A stretch of DNA of 64,000 bases from Hydractinia symbiolongicarpus. Lineage: Eukaryota; Cnidaria; Hydrozoa; Anthoathecata; Hydractiniidae. How positions within the stretch are numbered: position 1 is the stretch's first letter; every line of letters begins with the position of its first letter. The translations under genes were made by a program, and so were the position numbers. The notes under the pieces were generated by a model. That model made no database searches. It was not told where the DNA came from and saw only the letters and a list, made by a program, of their open reading frames with translations. This document shows positions 23,396-34,583 of the stretch, one piece after another. The DNA lies in the NCBI RefSeq assembly GCF_029227915.1, contig NC_079878.1, forward strand, positions 19,468,001-19,532,000, given 5' to 3'.

Positions 23396-24790
23396 ATGTT
23401 GGAACAAATGTGTTATGCCGAGTTCTTGTCAAGCTACTCTATGAAAATAAAACCGAAACCAGAAGATAAAAATGACAGCCAACCAGAAGTACTTGAAATA
23501 ATAGCTGATACTCATATGGAATCTCCTTATCCGAAAAATTTACCTCTTATGTCCTCAAAAGAAATGTTGTCTTCACGAAAAGAAAAGTGTGTTTTAAGGT
23601 ACAATGTGCATAGGCGAGAAAAAAATCCAGAAGGGTATGCACATCATTTGCTCTTTATGTTTTACCCTTTTCGCCAGGAAGCAGAATTGCTAAGCAAAAA
23701 CTCGGGTACTTACACAAAGAAATTATTAGAAAACGGTGTATTAGAAATTATAAATGCAAATAAAAGAATATGCGAACCATTCGGTGAACTTGTTGAAGAA
23801 GCAATGATAAATTTTCACACGAATGTAAATAATCTTGATTCCTTCGCTGAACAAGAAAATGACGATGTTTTTGATGAGATGAGCAATATAAATTACCATA
23901 GCAATGACGAAGTTCCAAATGAAACCGAAAACGTCACAGTTATTAGGAACAATTTTTCATCGGTTAGTAAACCTGAAATTTCTGATGACGAACTCCATGA
24001 AAAAATTCGAAAATTAAACGAAACTCAAGGGCAAATTTTTGAAGTCGTAAATGATTGGGTGAATAATCAGAAAATTGAGCCAATTCACATCTTTCTAACA
24101 AGAAGTGCAGGTTGTGGAAAGTCACATTTGATAAAAACAATTTCTGACATGCTAAGTAAAGCACTTTCTTATCGTGCAGGGAACTTAGAAAAAGATAAGA
24201 TTCTCATTCTGGCGCCAACTGGTGTTGCTGCTATCAATGCAGAGGGAAATACAATACATTCAGCCTTAGGTATACCAGTTGATAGAAGTTTTACTAAAAA
24301 CATTTCTAAGTTGAGTGATAAAAAGAGATGCATGTTGCGAAATAAGCTTTCAGAGCTAAGTATTATCGTAATAGACGAAATCTCAATGGTTTCAAACAAG
24401 CTACTGTTGCACATTCACCAACGGCTAACTGAAATATTTGGATGCGCAGATGACATTCCATTTGCAGGAATATCTGTTATAGCATGTGGGGACCAACTTC
24501 CACCAATTCAAGCAAGACTAATTTATGCAGACTATAAATATGTACTGTTAAATCTTTCGAATTGCTGGAAATATTTTATGATTGCTGAACTAACGGAAGT
24601 TATGAGACAGCGTGGTCATCAATGTTTAATTGAATTATTAAACAATATCAGAGTGGGAAACTTAGAAACGCAACACGAAAATTCACTAAAATCTAAATTT
24701 ATTTTTCAGAATGACCCAAACTACCCCAAGGATGCGATTCATATCTTTGCTGAAAACCAACCTGCCTCTGAACACACTAAAAGATGCTAA
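23396..24790 (+). pseudogene. Helentron PIF1-like helicase, N-terminal part
   Basis: A 464-codon open frame with Walker A SAGCGKSHL, then ILAPTGVAAINAEGNTIHSA, Walker B IIVIDEISMVSNKLL and the ACGDQLPPIQA motif. These are the motifs of superfamily 1B PIF1 helicases. In the active element this domain would unwind DNA during rolling-circle transposition. The frame breaks just before the C-terminal helicase region, which lies in an overlapping frame from 24784. Confidence 0.88.
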
Positions 24791-25374
24791 ACAGTATAGC
24801 ATCGGATGAAATAAATATCGAGGCCATTGACAAAATTCCAGAAAATATTCCTGTGTCAATGGTGCAAAAACTCCATAGCTGCACTCAAATGGAGACAGGT
24901 GGACTACCTCAAAACCTTCTTTTAAAACTTAACGCGAGAGTCATGTTAACATCAAATATCGACATATCAGATAAACTTATTAATGGACAGATTAGGACAG
25001 TTCATCATATAAAAACCGATGGATTAAGAAAAGTAACAAAGCAACGAGCCTTTCAGGCAGGACAGATCTATGTTGCATTAAGTCGAGTCACAAGCTTAGG
25101 GGGTTTATACTTAACAGGGACATTTTCCAGATCAGCCATTAAATCAGACACACGAGCAACCGAGCAATACAATTATATGCGAGAACACTCAAAATTGACA
25201 TCAAAAGATACTGGCGTAATTAGTGAAAATTCAATCATAGTAACTTTGCTTAATACAAGATCCTACAACAAACATAAAAATGATATTAAGTCCGATCGCG
25301 TTCTCATGGAAAGTGATTTATTATGCCTAACAGAAACTCAGATAATTTTAATTCATACTGCGACACAAAACTAG
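24784..25374 (+). pseudogene. Helentron helicase C-terminal segment leading into endonuclease
   Basis: It includes GGLPQNLLLKLNARVMLTSN and QIYVALSRVTSLGGLYLTG, the C-terminal helicase signature. Some of the usual spacing between these motifs is missing, so a deletion is likely. The end of the frame (LLNTRSYNKH, DLLCLTETQI) already belongs to the endonuclease domain, showing the two were fused. Confidence 0.8.
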
Positions 25375-25843
25375 ATTACTTTACTTTAATTCCAAACAAC
25401 AATGTGGATAGGTTTTCTAGTCTTTTAGTTGGTCATAATAAAACTATAGCATTGTCTGATATTGTAAAAATTCCAGGTGCAATATTTTTTAAAATGACGA
25501 AGAAGACGTTTCAAAAGAATGCTGTTAGTTTTCTACTTCTATATCGTAAAAATTTTCTTAATCGAGATGAGTCATTATACCTTATTCAACATTTTTTGGG
25601 AAACGAAATCGTTGATGTTATACTCGGAGATTTTAATGTAAATTTAGTGACGAAAACTATTTCCTTGATTTTCTCAATGAATATAAATAGGTTGTAAGCT
25701 CTCCAACTTATATATCCGGTTCACTTATTGACCACATCTATGTCCATGAGAATGTTCTCAACACGTTAGAAGTCGATACGCTCGTCAAAAATGTATATTT
25801 CAGTGATCATGACACAGTCAGGCTTAGACTTTCTCTAACATGA
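25227..25843 (+). pseudogene. Helentron C-terminal EEP/AP-like endonuclease
   Basis: Motifs in order are LLNTRSYNKH, LLCLTETQI (metal-binding Glu), VILGDFNVNL, GSLIDHIYV and YFSDHDTVRLRL (catalytic Asp-His). Together they define the EEP fold shared with LINE endonucleases. It is on the opposite strand to the nested LINE and directly follows the helicase, so it belongs to the Helentron. It is split by two frameshifts (near 25360 and 25690) and ends at TGA 25841-25843. Confidence 0.75.
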
Positions 25844-26001
25844 TGATCAATTTCGTTCTCAGAACGACAAATATTTACGCTGGGTTTATTTTATTGTTTT
25901 CTTTTTGTTTTTAAACTTGTTAAACTTTGATTGCATTGCAGATAACAGGCATGGCGTTTTTTTCTCTGAGGATAGTCTCGCACTATATACTTATTATCTA
26001 T

Positions 26002-26038
26002 GCTGATGGCGGAAATCTTCAAGCCATCGGGCTTCTTG
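26002..26038. repeat. 37-bp repeat shared with 14524-14560
   Basis: It lies about 160 bp downstream of the Helentron endonuclease stop. GGCGGAAATCTTCAAGCC and GGGCTTCTT match the copy at 14524. It is a candidate part of the Helentron 3' end. Confidence 0.45.
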
Positions 26039-26117
26039 TTCTATATTCTATAACCGCTGAATAAAAAGTTCAAAAAATATAAGCATGTGCAACAAAAAAC
26101 AAAAAACAAGAAAAAAA

Positions 26118-26774
26118 TACTTTATTCGGAGAAACTTTCGCGAATTTCACGTTTTTTGGCCTTTTTTGCGAAACTTTGTCTCGCGAAACTTTTAAAAATG
26201 GCTATTCGCAAAAGTTTATTCAGTACAAACTTTCTAAATTGTCGATTCGCGAAAAAGTCATTTCTTGACTCGCCCTCACTTGGCTCGCCCTCCCGTTAAA
26301 AAAAAAGAGACAACAGGCGCTGGGAACAAGATTGGAATAAACTTAGAAATAAACAAAACCGATGATGTTTCAAATGTATGTATGGCTTATAACCGAGTTA
26401 CTGGCGAAGAAGACGATGACGACGATGCGTGGGAACCGGAAGAAGACGAGCCTAAAAATGCATTTGATCTGTTTTGTGATTTTGACGATGAACCCAATTT
26501 GTAAATAGAAGTTTTTACATACCATTAGAAAGAAAATTACATCGTTAAAAAACACTTTTCTATCATAAGAAATATAAGCCACTTTTTTATAAGAACATAA
26601 AAAATCACGAATCGCGAAAGTTTATCTCGACAAAACTTTCCAATTTCAGATTTCACGAAAGTTTATCTCGCAAAAAATTTTTAATTTGCAGATTCGCGAA
26701 AATTTATCCAAAAAATTTCGCGAGTTTTTGGGCTCGCGAAAGTTTCTCTTGCGAAAGTTTCTCCGAAAAAAGTA
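26118..26774. mobile_element. MITE-like element with TTCGCGAAAGTTT sub-repeats
   Basis: The ends 26118-26144 and 26748-26774 are inverted repeats, about 24 of 27 bases matching (CGGAGAAACTTTCGC in both). Many copies of a TCGCGAAAGTTT motif fill the subterminal zones in inverse orientation. The middle holds an acidic open frame, 26289-26504. Confidence 0.65.
26289..26504 (+). CDS. acidic open frame inside the MITE, unrecognised
   Basis: The frame encodes KKKETTGAGNKIGINLEINK, a short middle region, an EEDDDDDAWEPEEDE acidic run and a C-terminus AFDLFCDFDDEPNL before TAA at 26502. No ATG of note opens it. An acceptor-like ACAACAG occurs at about 26316. It looks like the last exon of a gene rather than random translation, yet sits between MITE arms. 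It may be a captured gene fragment, a host exon in which a repeat inserted on both sides, or chance. I do not recognise the product. Confidence 0.35.
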   Translation, partial: PPVKKKETTGAGNKIGINLEINKTDDVSNVCMAYNRVTGEEDDDDDAWEPEEDEPKNAFDLFCDFDDEPNL

Positions 26775-27560
26775 AATAACGTTTTATTGCAAGAAAAGGA
26801 AAACCTGTTTTGATTGTGCATGATAACGCGAAAACTTTCAAAGCTTGTGATGTTAAACAATTCCCGCGAATAATGACATAGAACAACAATTTATACTTCC
26901 TGCTTCGCCTTGGTGGGGTGGGTTCTACCAACGTTTAAGCTTAGGTCAAGAGGAAGAAGTACTTTTGAACCCCTTATGGTTCAATGGGGAGTGTGTAAAA
27001 ACTGGTGTCACACATGCTCTGTATATTATACTTTACTTGAAGATATATGCTAGAAGTGTACGCACTTGTGTTGTTAATATCTGCCTCGAGTTCCAGTTTG
27101 ATATATGATTTTTGGTATTTCACAATTGTAAATATCAAGAGCCGACACTACAAACGCATTCACGCAAAAAAACTTGTGGAGTCTGTGTTAGACGAAGTTG
27201 ATTATGACAACACGATTCATAAAGCAGCTATAACTCAACTTTGAAGGGTACAAAGCGCAACAAGTTTGGTAGACTTCGTTATTCAAATGTCGGAGACGTT
27301 ATTGCATTTAAAACTTATATGGAAATCAATCAACTCACAATATTGCACAAAATATCTTCCTATGGGGAACGTTCAGCTCGTAAGGCAAATATTAATCAAC
27401 ATAGTCATTTCAAGTGTTATGAAACCTCCAAAACCAGTTTGTTTATGTCATTTTTTTGTATGAAACATCAAGTTTGGAAAAATCAGCCCGGATCCCTATG
27501 GCAGCCCACATGTAGCAATATTCAGTAGCTAAAAATATATTTTTATGTTTAGTGAAATTT

Positions 27561-27733
27561 ATTTGTATTTAGTGAATATTATTTATATATGTAGTGGAAA
27601 TTAAATATATATTTAGTGATTTAACCAAAAACAAATATTTGTACTTAGTGAATTATATTTTTATATTTACTGGAAATTAAATATATATTTAGTGATTAGT
27701 GTTTTCACAAAAAAAATATTTGTATTCAGGGAT
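27561..27733. repeat. imperfect AT-rich tandem repeat, period about 76-81 bp
   Basis: ATTTGTATTTAGTGAAT recurs at 27561, 27637 and (partly) 27718, with GGAAATTAAATATATATTT in each of the first two units. Confidence 0.6.
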
Positions 27734-27888
27734 CCCTGCGTTAAAATTCTTTTTTAAGAAGAATCCTGTCAATCTAACAAATATACTTTCAGTTTTGTCG
27801 ATATTTTGTGAGTAAGCAGTTGAAACTATCTATACAATAGAAAAGAGACATTTGTTGATAGTAGGCATCTGAAATATAAAGCATAATT

Positions 27889-27898
27889 TTTATTATTA

Positions 27899-27930
<32 letters not shown>
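27889..27930. repeat. (ATT)n microsatellite
   Basis: About fourteen ATT/TTA units with a single interruption. Confidence 0.85.
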
Positions 27931-27932
<2 letters not shown>

Positions 27933-28573
27933 TTATGATTATTTTTTATAACACATATCACAAATATGACAAAACTACCGTCAATGCTCCATTAAGTGCT
28001 AAAAGCGCCTATTTAAAAATTACATCGTGATAGCAAAAGGTATTTGGTTTACTTTAGAACTTTAATTTAACAGGTGTGCATATTTGAAAAAGCGATAAAT
28101 AATATCCAGGAACAATAACATCAATGGTACAAAAAAAAATACTAAAACAAATAACGAAGTAAAGAAAAATAAACATATAACATTAACCTTACATAAAAAA
28201 TAGGTTACAGAATTGCAGTCATAATATCAAAAATATTTATACTAACAATACTACAAGACCTAAAATATTCTATATTATTGGGATTCCCCAATGCTTATTG
28301 AATCTAGTGCAGTCTATATTTAATTTAGCTAAGTTGAAAATTATTTGTTTTTCTTTGTTTTTTTAAAAAAATGGTTTCAATAAGACTGTTCACAGAAAGG
28401 TTGCATTGCAACAAGTAAATTACCTTATAAGGTTCTGTCTTGGCAAATTATGACAAATTCAACCATTGAATATTGATTTCACAAAATAACTTTGAATTCA
28501 CCAAAAATACACAAAAATTACAACCCAATCCTTCCTGCTACAATTCATCAAACTTTTATACACATTATAAAAT

Positions 28574-28579
28574 TTTAAT
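28574..28579 (-). terminator. candidate polyadenylation signal of PSENEN
   Basis: ATTAAA on the minus strand, about 18 bases after the PEN-2 stop codon. It is close to the stop; a more distal signal is also possible. Confidence 0.3.
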
Positions 28580-28596
28580 ATATTTACAGTAAAATA

Positions 28597-28902
28597 CTAC
28601 GGTTCACCTAAAGGTATCAAAAACGACAATTTATCCCCCAGTTCACCCCATGAAGCCCGGTTTGTCTGAAACATATAAATCCATGCTGTTAACCCACCAA
28701 TCCACACAAGTGTTCCGAGCAGTGAACGTAAAACATTTTTTCGAATCTCTTTCTGTTCTTCGTAAGCTTCCTTGAAAAAAGCTTCCTGGAAAAACCAAAC
28801 TGTGTTGACTAACCACAAAAAAGGCAGAAATGCAAAACCGCCCATAAAGTATATCCTTGATAATCGTGCCTTCTCTTTATTAGGAGTCTTTTTAAGATCC
28901 AT
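28597..28902 (-). CDS. PSENEN: gamma-secretase subunit PEN-2
   Basis: A 101-residue protein, exactly the usual metazoan PEN-2 length. PEN-2 is the smallest subunit of gamma-secretase and is needed for presenilin endoproteolysis and Notch/APP intramembrane cleavage. Visible features are GGFAFLPFLWLVNTVWFF (first membrane segment with the conserved FLPFLWLVN), a loop EAYEEQKEIRKNVLRS, a second membrane segment, and the C-terminal WGELGDKLSFLIPLGEP, whose conserved DxLSFxIPxG motif is required for complex assembly in the family. The coding region has no intron and starts at ATG 28902. No nearby gene suggests an operon. Confidence 0.96.
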   Translation of the reverse strand: MDLKKTPNKEKARLSRIYFMGGFAFLPFLWLVNTVWFFQEAFFKEAYEEQKEIRKNVLRSLLGTLVWIGGLTAWIYMFQTNRASWGELGDKLSFLIPLGEP

Positions 28903-28919
28903 ATTGATAACTTAATGTG

Positions 28920-31900
28920 ACAAAAAAATATTTTAACTTTCAGTCTCAGTGGTCATGTTGGATAAATCATATTGTTATTCTAATTGAAATTTTGATCCTG
29001 AATAAAAGAAAAAAAATTTAAAGCAGAAAATAAAACTATCAACTCGTCAAAATTAGGGCTTGTCAGGGAGTTAGCTAGGAGGAAAATTTTTGCAATAAAT
29101 GAATTTTTGGCTGATTTGTCCAGAGAAAGGATTTAAAAAGAAAATACAACAGCTAGATAATAGGGGAAAATTAGTAAGTCATTGGACAAAGAATCTTATT
29201 AAAATAATTGATTTTTTCATTTTTTATCTTTAAGATTCAAATCATTTTTAAATTATAAATCATTTTAGATTTTAAATCAGTAAAATAACAAAACATAATT
29301 CAAACTAAAAAATACTTTAAATTTGGCGAATTTCGGCGAAATTCGCCAAAATAAATACTCGCCTAATTTAACATAATTTACCGTTCTCCAAACTAAATAC
29401 CTGCCAAATTTAAAAAAAAAAAACGTTTTTTTTTTTTTACTTAAGAAAAGAAAAATGTTTTTTTCCCAAAAAATGAACTTGTGTTTATATATACGTTTAT
29501 TCATAATTTTTATAAAACATTTCAAGACATAAAAATTTATTTTTTTGTGTCATTCGCCAAAAAAATCCCCGCCAAAATAAACATTTTTTGTATTCGCCAA
29601 ATTAAATCCTCGCCAAATTTAACGACATTTATCATTCAGAAAATTAAATCCTAAAAAATAAATATTCCATTTTGGTCATTGACCAAATTAAATACTCGCT
29701 AAAATTTATCCACTTAAGGTATGTTTGATTTGTGCCGGTCTGACAATTTTGACGCTAATCATCTACCTAGAATTTCCTGAATTGAAAATTCGCAATTAGC
29801 TTGGTATAGTTAGGGCGCTGTTGACCGTAAAATATGACCAGTATTTGTAGTTATTGCGAACAAAATTACTTCCTTACTACTCAAAGAAACAGAATTCGTT
29901 TAACAGTTAAATTTTTTGTGTGGTAAAATCACAATAAAAATCTTCATAAAACGTAGTAGGCTGTAGGAGGTATCTAAAATTAATCCTACATTTTTCTGAA
30001 CAAGATATATTTATATGTATTTATGAATTATTTATCTATAAGCAGTCAACAACACAGCGCCACTGATGTCACATCATACTTTTACACAACACGTGCAAGA
30101 TATAGTTTAATAACTTATATAAGAAGAAAGTATGGCACAAACTTGAGTTTCTTAAACAAGAAAGTGGATTGTGCGACATAAAATATTGAACCTAGATTGT
30201 ATTGTAAAAATGTATAGCTATGAATATGTTGTCAAAATGTATATTAGTTTGAAAAGAAAAAACTTTCTATCATTATATACTGCATTAATTTTGTATAATG
30301 TCAGTTTTGCATTGAAAAACTTGGATAAAAACAAGCATTGGCAGTTGGAATGGTTGGCCTATCCTCAAAAACCACAGTTTTTTATTTTAAAACTTGTATA
30401 ATAACAAGCATTGATAGTTGGGAAAGGTGGCCTATCTTTAAACAATTCCCCCTCCACTCAAACGATTTTTGACTCTGCCCTTGCACATTTTTAAAAATAA
30501 AAAGGCTATGAATATAACGCCTATGCTTCATTTTAAAAACCAAGCCACATCTATACAGGTGGATATCACCATGAAAATATATATCCAACCATTATCGTTT
30601 TGTAACCAGCTAGCTAGCTAGCCACCTGACTATAGCTCAGTATGTTCTACGAACACTAAACTTCTAAAATAAAATTTAAGTTAGTAAAGAGAGAAGTGAT
30701 GCCTTGTACAATATGTGAGGATGAAAAATGTTTAAAACATTAAAGAAGATAGCTAGAAAAACAACCAGGAAAACAAATTTAATCGGGCTACAACATTTTA
30801 TTGTCAAATGTCAGCCATTATTAATCTAACAACAATGTTTTAATAGCCCCCCTGCGCTTTTTGAGATCATAAGAAAGGGTAAAGTAATTTGGAGTTTGGA
30901 CGGGTTATTTTCATGTGTTAAACTTCCCATAATACAGCGCAAATTCAGCACACATTTCATGTAAATTCACACGAAACCAGGCCTACATGTGGAGTAAACC
31001 GTCACTCTGAAAATTTTGAATCTTTTAAGCGCCCTTGTTGTTGCCAACAAGCTCCTAGTCAAAAAAGATAAAACTATACATGATACAATATACTGCTGTC
31101 TTTATTGTGCCGACTAGGCTGATTTCTTCATTTTTCTCTTTTTTTTTGCCAAAATGAAACTATTGAAAGAAGCTGTAGTAGAGTTACTAACGGTTTTAAT
31201 TGTGCGTGAAATATTTTGTGTGAGACTTAAAATGTTTCCTGCCAGCTGGACCTTGAAAACATTAAAACCAGAAAACCTGGCGCAACGTGCGCGCTTACCC
31301 CAATTCATTTCGTATAGGTAGAACAGAATACTTATGTTTGAATGTTAATTTGACTGACTGATTAAATGTAGCTAGACTGCACATGCCAGGTTCACTACTC
31401 TAAAAAAGATTACAGACCAAAATAGGACTGCTGACTGGTAAAATAATGGGGTACAAAGAGAAAAGCAATATTCTCCCAATTAGCAAATATCACATGATAC
31501 TTTGGAACCAATTACAAGTCCGTATATTTCAGGGTAACCATCATGATTTGAGGGAAAACATGTCGTTTAGGCAGTCACCACTTCACAGATAGGCTGAATT
31601 TTTCACAGAATCTTGTTTAATTTAGACACTTGCAGTTCTTGATTAAAGCTTCTTTTGTGAGAGTTCAAGCGTGAAACGTTCGTGTTTTCCCTAAACTGAA
31701 ATTTCTATATAGGGAATCTTATGTGTAAGTCTTGCCTAACAACTTAAAATTTAATCAACACAACTTAGCTCAATCAAAATAACATGAAATCGAGGTACTG
31801 CAGCATCACATTAGTAATTCATAACCAATGCCAAAGAAAAGTAAGCATATAAAAATAAAAAGAATCAGAAAATATGTTTATTTTTATAGGTCCATATTGA

Positions 31901-32160
31901 GAACTTCTTGTTTTCTTTAAATGTTTACAATAGCAGATGTCCTGCAGTCTGCTTTAATCACATTAGGGCAGTAGACCATATCAGGATGATACTATTTTTT
32001 TATTAGTCAAACAAGTAGAACAAATTTTGCATGTGTATGAGCTTTATATTGCAATTGTGAGTATATTTTTAAACTTCAATTATATACAATTATATACAGG
32101 TATATATTATATACAATTATATACAGGTATATATACGTTATTGGGCTGCAGTATCAAAAT
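28920..32160. other. intergenic with dispersed repeat, no gene seen
   Basis: Apart from the TTCGCCAAA repeat at 29310-29715 I see no supported feature. Open frames here are short and lack protein motifs. Confidence 0.4.
29310..29715. repeat. dispersed repeat with ATTCGCCAAATTAAAT motifs
   Basis: ATTCGCCAAA(A/T)TAAAT-type units recur around 29340, 29552 and 29592, with related TCGCC/GCCAAATTT pieces, and once more at 43096 upstream of MCRS1. An inverted piece (TTTGGCGAATTTCGGCG) lies at 29321. It is likely a degraded MITE. Confidence 0.5.
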
Positions 32161-32624
32161 ACTAACGTCCAAATCACGTATATATACGTTGTTCCGACTT
32201 CAACGTATATATATATACGTGATTTGGTTTGGCCAATCAGTAAGTGAAGGTAGAGCACTGACCACGCATATATATGTGTTATATTTATTCGTTACAACCA
32301 ATCATATTTTAATTCTTCTGTGAGTTAACCAATTAAAGAACGTTCAAAATTTTTAAATAGAGCATTCTTGTGCATGCAATGTTCTTTTTCATCAACTGCT
32401 GTGCTAGTAAAGAAGTCTGTATTCGTAAAGTGAGTTGTTTATTTTCTTTTTTTGTAGCAACCATTCATAAAGAAGGCATGTTCAAGGCAAGAAAATCATT
32501 TTAAACCACTTTGTAATGTAATATCATAGTCACATGAAAAATAGAGATGTAGGGATTGTCCTCATGAATAAACGTTTTTCTTATTTTCTTCATTTATGAG
32601 TTGCTATTGCTTCATTTTCTTAGA

Positions 32625-34045
32625 AAACGGTACACTGCTGAGGAAGCCGCTGAATTGATAATGAATGAAAATGGTGAAATGGATTCAGCTGACTCGCTTG
32701 ACAAAGAATTCACTTCAGATACTGAATCAACTTATGAATCCGAAATAGAAAGTGAATCTGAAGAATCCTACTTTACTGGTCGCAAAATCCTACAAAATAT
32801 TGCTCCCCAAACACATAGGGGAGAGAGGATTAGAACAAGAGGTGGTGCATTCAATATCCGTGGCCGAGGTCGAAGTGTAAGGACGCATGGTGGCCTGCAA
32901 ACTGCAGCACATTGTTCAAAAATAAGAAAAAGAAACAATAAAGACTCTGACGATTCTGCCACAGAACTTAGCTCAAGGGAAGAAAACGAAAACGAGGAAG
33001 AAGAAATATCGAGTGGAGGTGATTCTGCTATTCGTAATGATCTCAATGATGAAAAGGGCCCTGTGAATGAATTTGATTGGTCAGACGATGTCCCTATCAT
33101 AAAACCATTTGATTTCAATGAAGATACTGGGTTGCAGGTAGAGGCTTCTGATGGAGATGATCCCTTGTTTCTCTTCAATCTATTTATAAACGACGAACTT
33201 TTACAAGAAATCGTCGATAGATCAATTGCATATGCAGATCGTGTTATAAACTCCTCTCGTCCATTGAGACAGAACAGTATCTTGAACACATGGAATAACG
33301 TAACATTGGAAGAGATCAGACAGTTCCTCGGTTTGATTTTTCACATGGGTCTCGTTGCTATGCCATCATATCGCTGTTACTGGTCTACAGACCACTTATA
33401 CAAAAACGAACTGTTCAAATCAGTAATGTATAGAAGCAGGTTTCAATCAATCATGCGATTCTTGAATTTTGGCGAGGAACCATCATTTCAGAATGATTGA
33501 TTGAGTAAGGTCAGATTTCTCTTGAATCACCTCAACAGCACAGTTGCTGATGTCTACACGCCTGAAAAGGAATTATCCTTGAAGTCGATGATACTTTGGC
33601 GAGGGCGATTGGACAAAAAACACCTTTCCGGGAAAGTTACAAAGAAAAAGTTGAAAAAAGGAGAAATGATTTTTCGGTCGTCAGACAACATTTCTCTCAC
33701 AAAATGGAAGGACAAAAGGGATGTTCGTATGATCAGCAATGCATTTATTCCTGAATTGGTTGAGACCGTAAACAGACATGAGAAATCTAGACAGAAGCCA
33801 AACATTGTGGATATTTACAATCAAAACATGTCTGGTATTGATCGATCAGATCAAATGCTCTTGATCATTCTGGATTGAGGAAAGCAATCAGATGGTACAA
33901 AAAGGTCGGCGTCCATATCTTGGAAATTTTTATGGCAAATGGCTTCTTCCTATATAAAAAAGCAACTCCATCTCCAAAAGTTAAAGCCATGAAAAGATTC
34001 AAGGAAACCGTTATAACGAGCCTGGTTGGCACATGCAACCACAAG
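32625..34045 (+). pseudogene. piggyBac transposase (PGBD-like), broken
   Basis: Coding sequence begins after an acceptor-like TTCATTTTCTTAG with KRYTAEEAAELIM. It passes through an acidic Ser/Glu-rich region and an RG-rich stretch (GRGRSVRTHGG), then enters the DDE_Tnp_1_7 domain (LFNLFINDELLQEIVDRSI, EEIRQFLGLIFHMGL). A TGA at 33498 interrupts it; the next codons continue the family pattern (LSKVRFLLNHLN, YTPEKELSLKSMILWRGRL). The segment holding the first two catalytic Asp residues is deleted after WRGRL. Later pieces are KRDVRMIS, MSGIDRSDQM and, after a further frameshift, AIRWYKKVGVHILE. It cannot be active. The upstream first exon was not identified. Confidence 0.85.
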
Positions 34046-34221
34046 CTTTTTTTCACTACTTAGCTGCGATTGAACCAACAGAAAAAAAGAAACCGACATG
34101 GTTTGTGTAAGTAATAGACGTAATATTTCCCAAAAAAATAAATCTGTCTTTGAAAACAAGAAACTTTAAACTTTAATAAACACTTTCAAAAGAGAAAAAT
34201 AACCAAGAAATTACAAAAACA

Positions 34222-34583
34222 ATAGATAGATAGATAGATAGATGTGCATATTTTACATGGCTAGCCTCACAAATATCGAGGGATATACCCTGTCTATTAT
34301 TTCCAGGAGGGGCCATGGCTTAGATGGAGAGTCCTAGAGTATTTAATGCTCATTTTGAGCTACGCAGACCCAATTAGTAGGGCCCACGCTCTACTAGACA
34401 ACTCCCGGCAACATCCAACGGCCCACACAGTGTGCCATCTCCCCAATTTCCCTCACATGGCTTGGGTTAACCCGGGGCTATGGTAACATTCACTCGCCCA
34501 TGTTGAATCGCCGTTAAGAGGAATCGAACCCCGGTCTCCCGCACAGAGTACGAAAGCTATAACCACTAATCTACGGCGCCACA
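34222..34583 (-). mobile_element. tRNA-derived SINE with (ATCT)n tail
   Basis: Read on the minus strand, the head (34583 to about 34505) starts GTGGCGCCGTAG and has an A-box-like TAGATTAGTGGTTATAGC and a perfect B-box GGTTCGATTCC, so it derives from a tRNA. The body includes CCATGTGAGGGAAATTGGG, shared with the copy at 46613, and it ends in an ATCT tetranucleotide run at 34222-34243. The tRNA part does not look like a free tRNA gene. Confidence 0.8.

Larger units (their letters stand above)
16255..25843 (+). mobile_element. Helentron-type rolling-circle transposon, broken, with nested LINE
   Basis: Same-strand open segments encode, in order, a 2A motif with a cysteine-protease-like domain, a zinc-finger and Rep region, a PIF1-like helicase with Walker A and B motifs, and an EEP-type endonuclease. 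A papain-like protease and an AP/EEP endonuclease beside Rep-helicase is the hallmark of Helentrons rather than plant-type Helitrons (established knowledge). Stops and frameshifts break it in at least five places. A LINE of about 3.3 kb (19307-22640, opposite strand) splits the Rep domain. Exact termini were not found; the limits given run from the tandem TATA motifs to the last endonuclease stop. Confidence 0.85.
26775..28573. other. intergenic, no gene supported
   Basis: Some short open frames at 27047-27528 lack recognisable motifs. An imperfect minisatellite (27561-27733) and an ATT microsatellite (27889-27930) are present. Confidence 0.35.

Noticed and set aside
27047-27528. Adjacent open frames with an apparent small protein
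   Set aside because: Two frames overlap awkwardly, no family motif, no good splice sites; probably non-coding or an old repeat.
32768-33289. Serine-rich minus-strand frame of 173 codons
   Set aside because: Antisense of the acidic piggyBac transposase region; composition mirrors the sense strand.
34500-34583. tRNA gene on the minus strand
   Set aside because: The A and B boxes are good, but the sequence continues into a SINE body with a simple-repeat tail, and a clean acceptor stem could not be formed.
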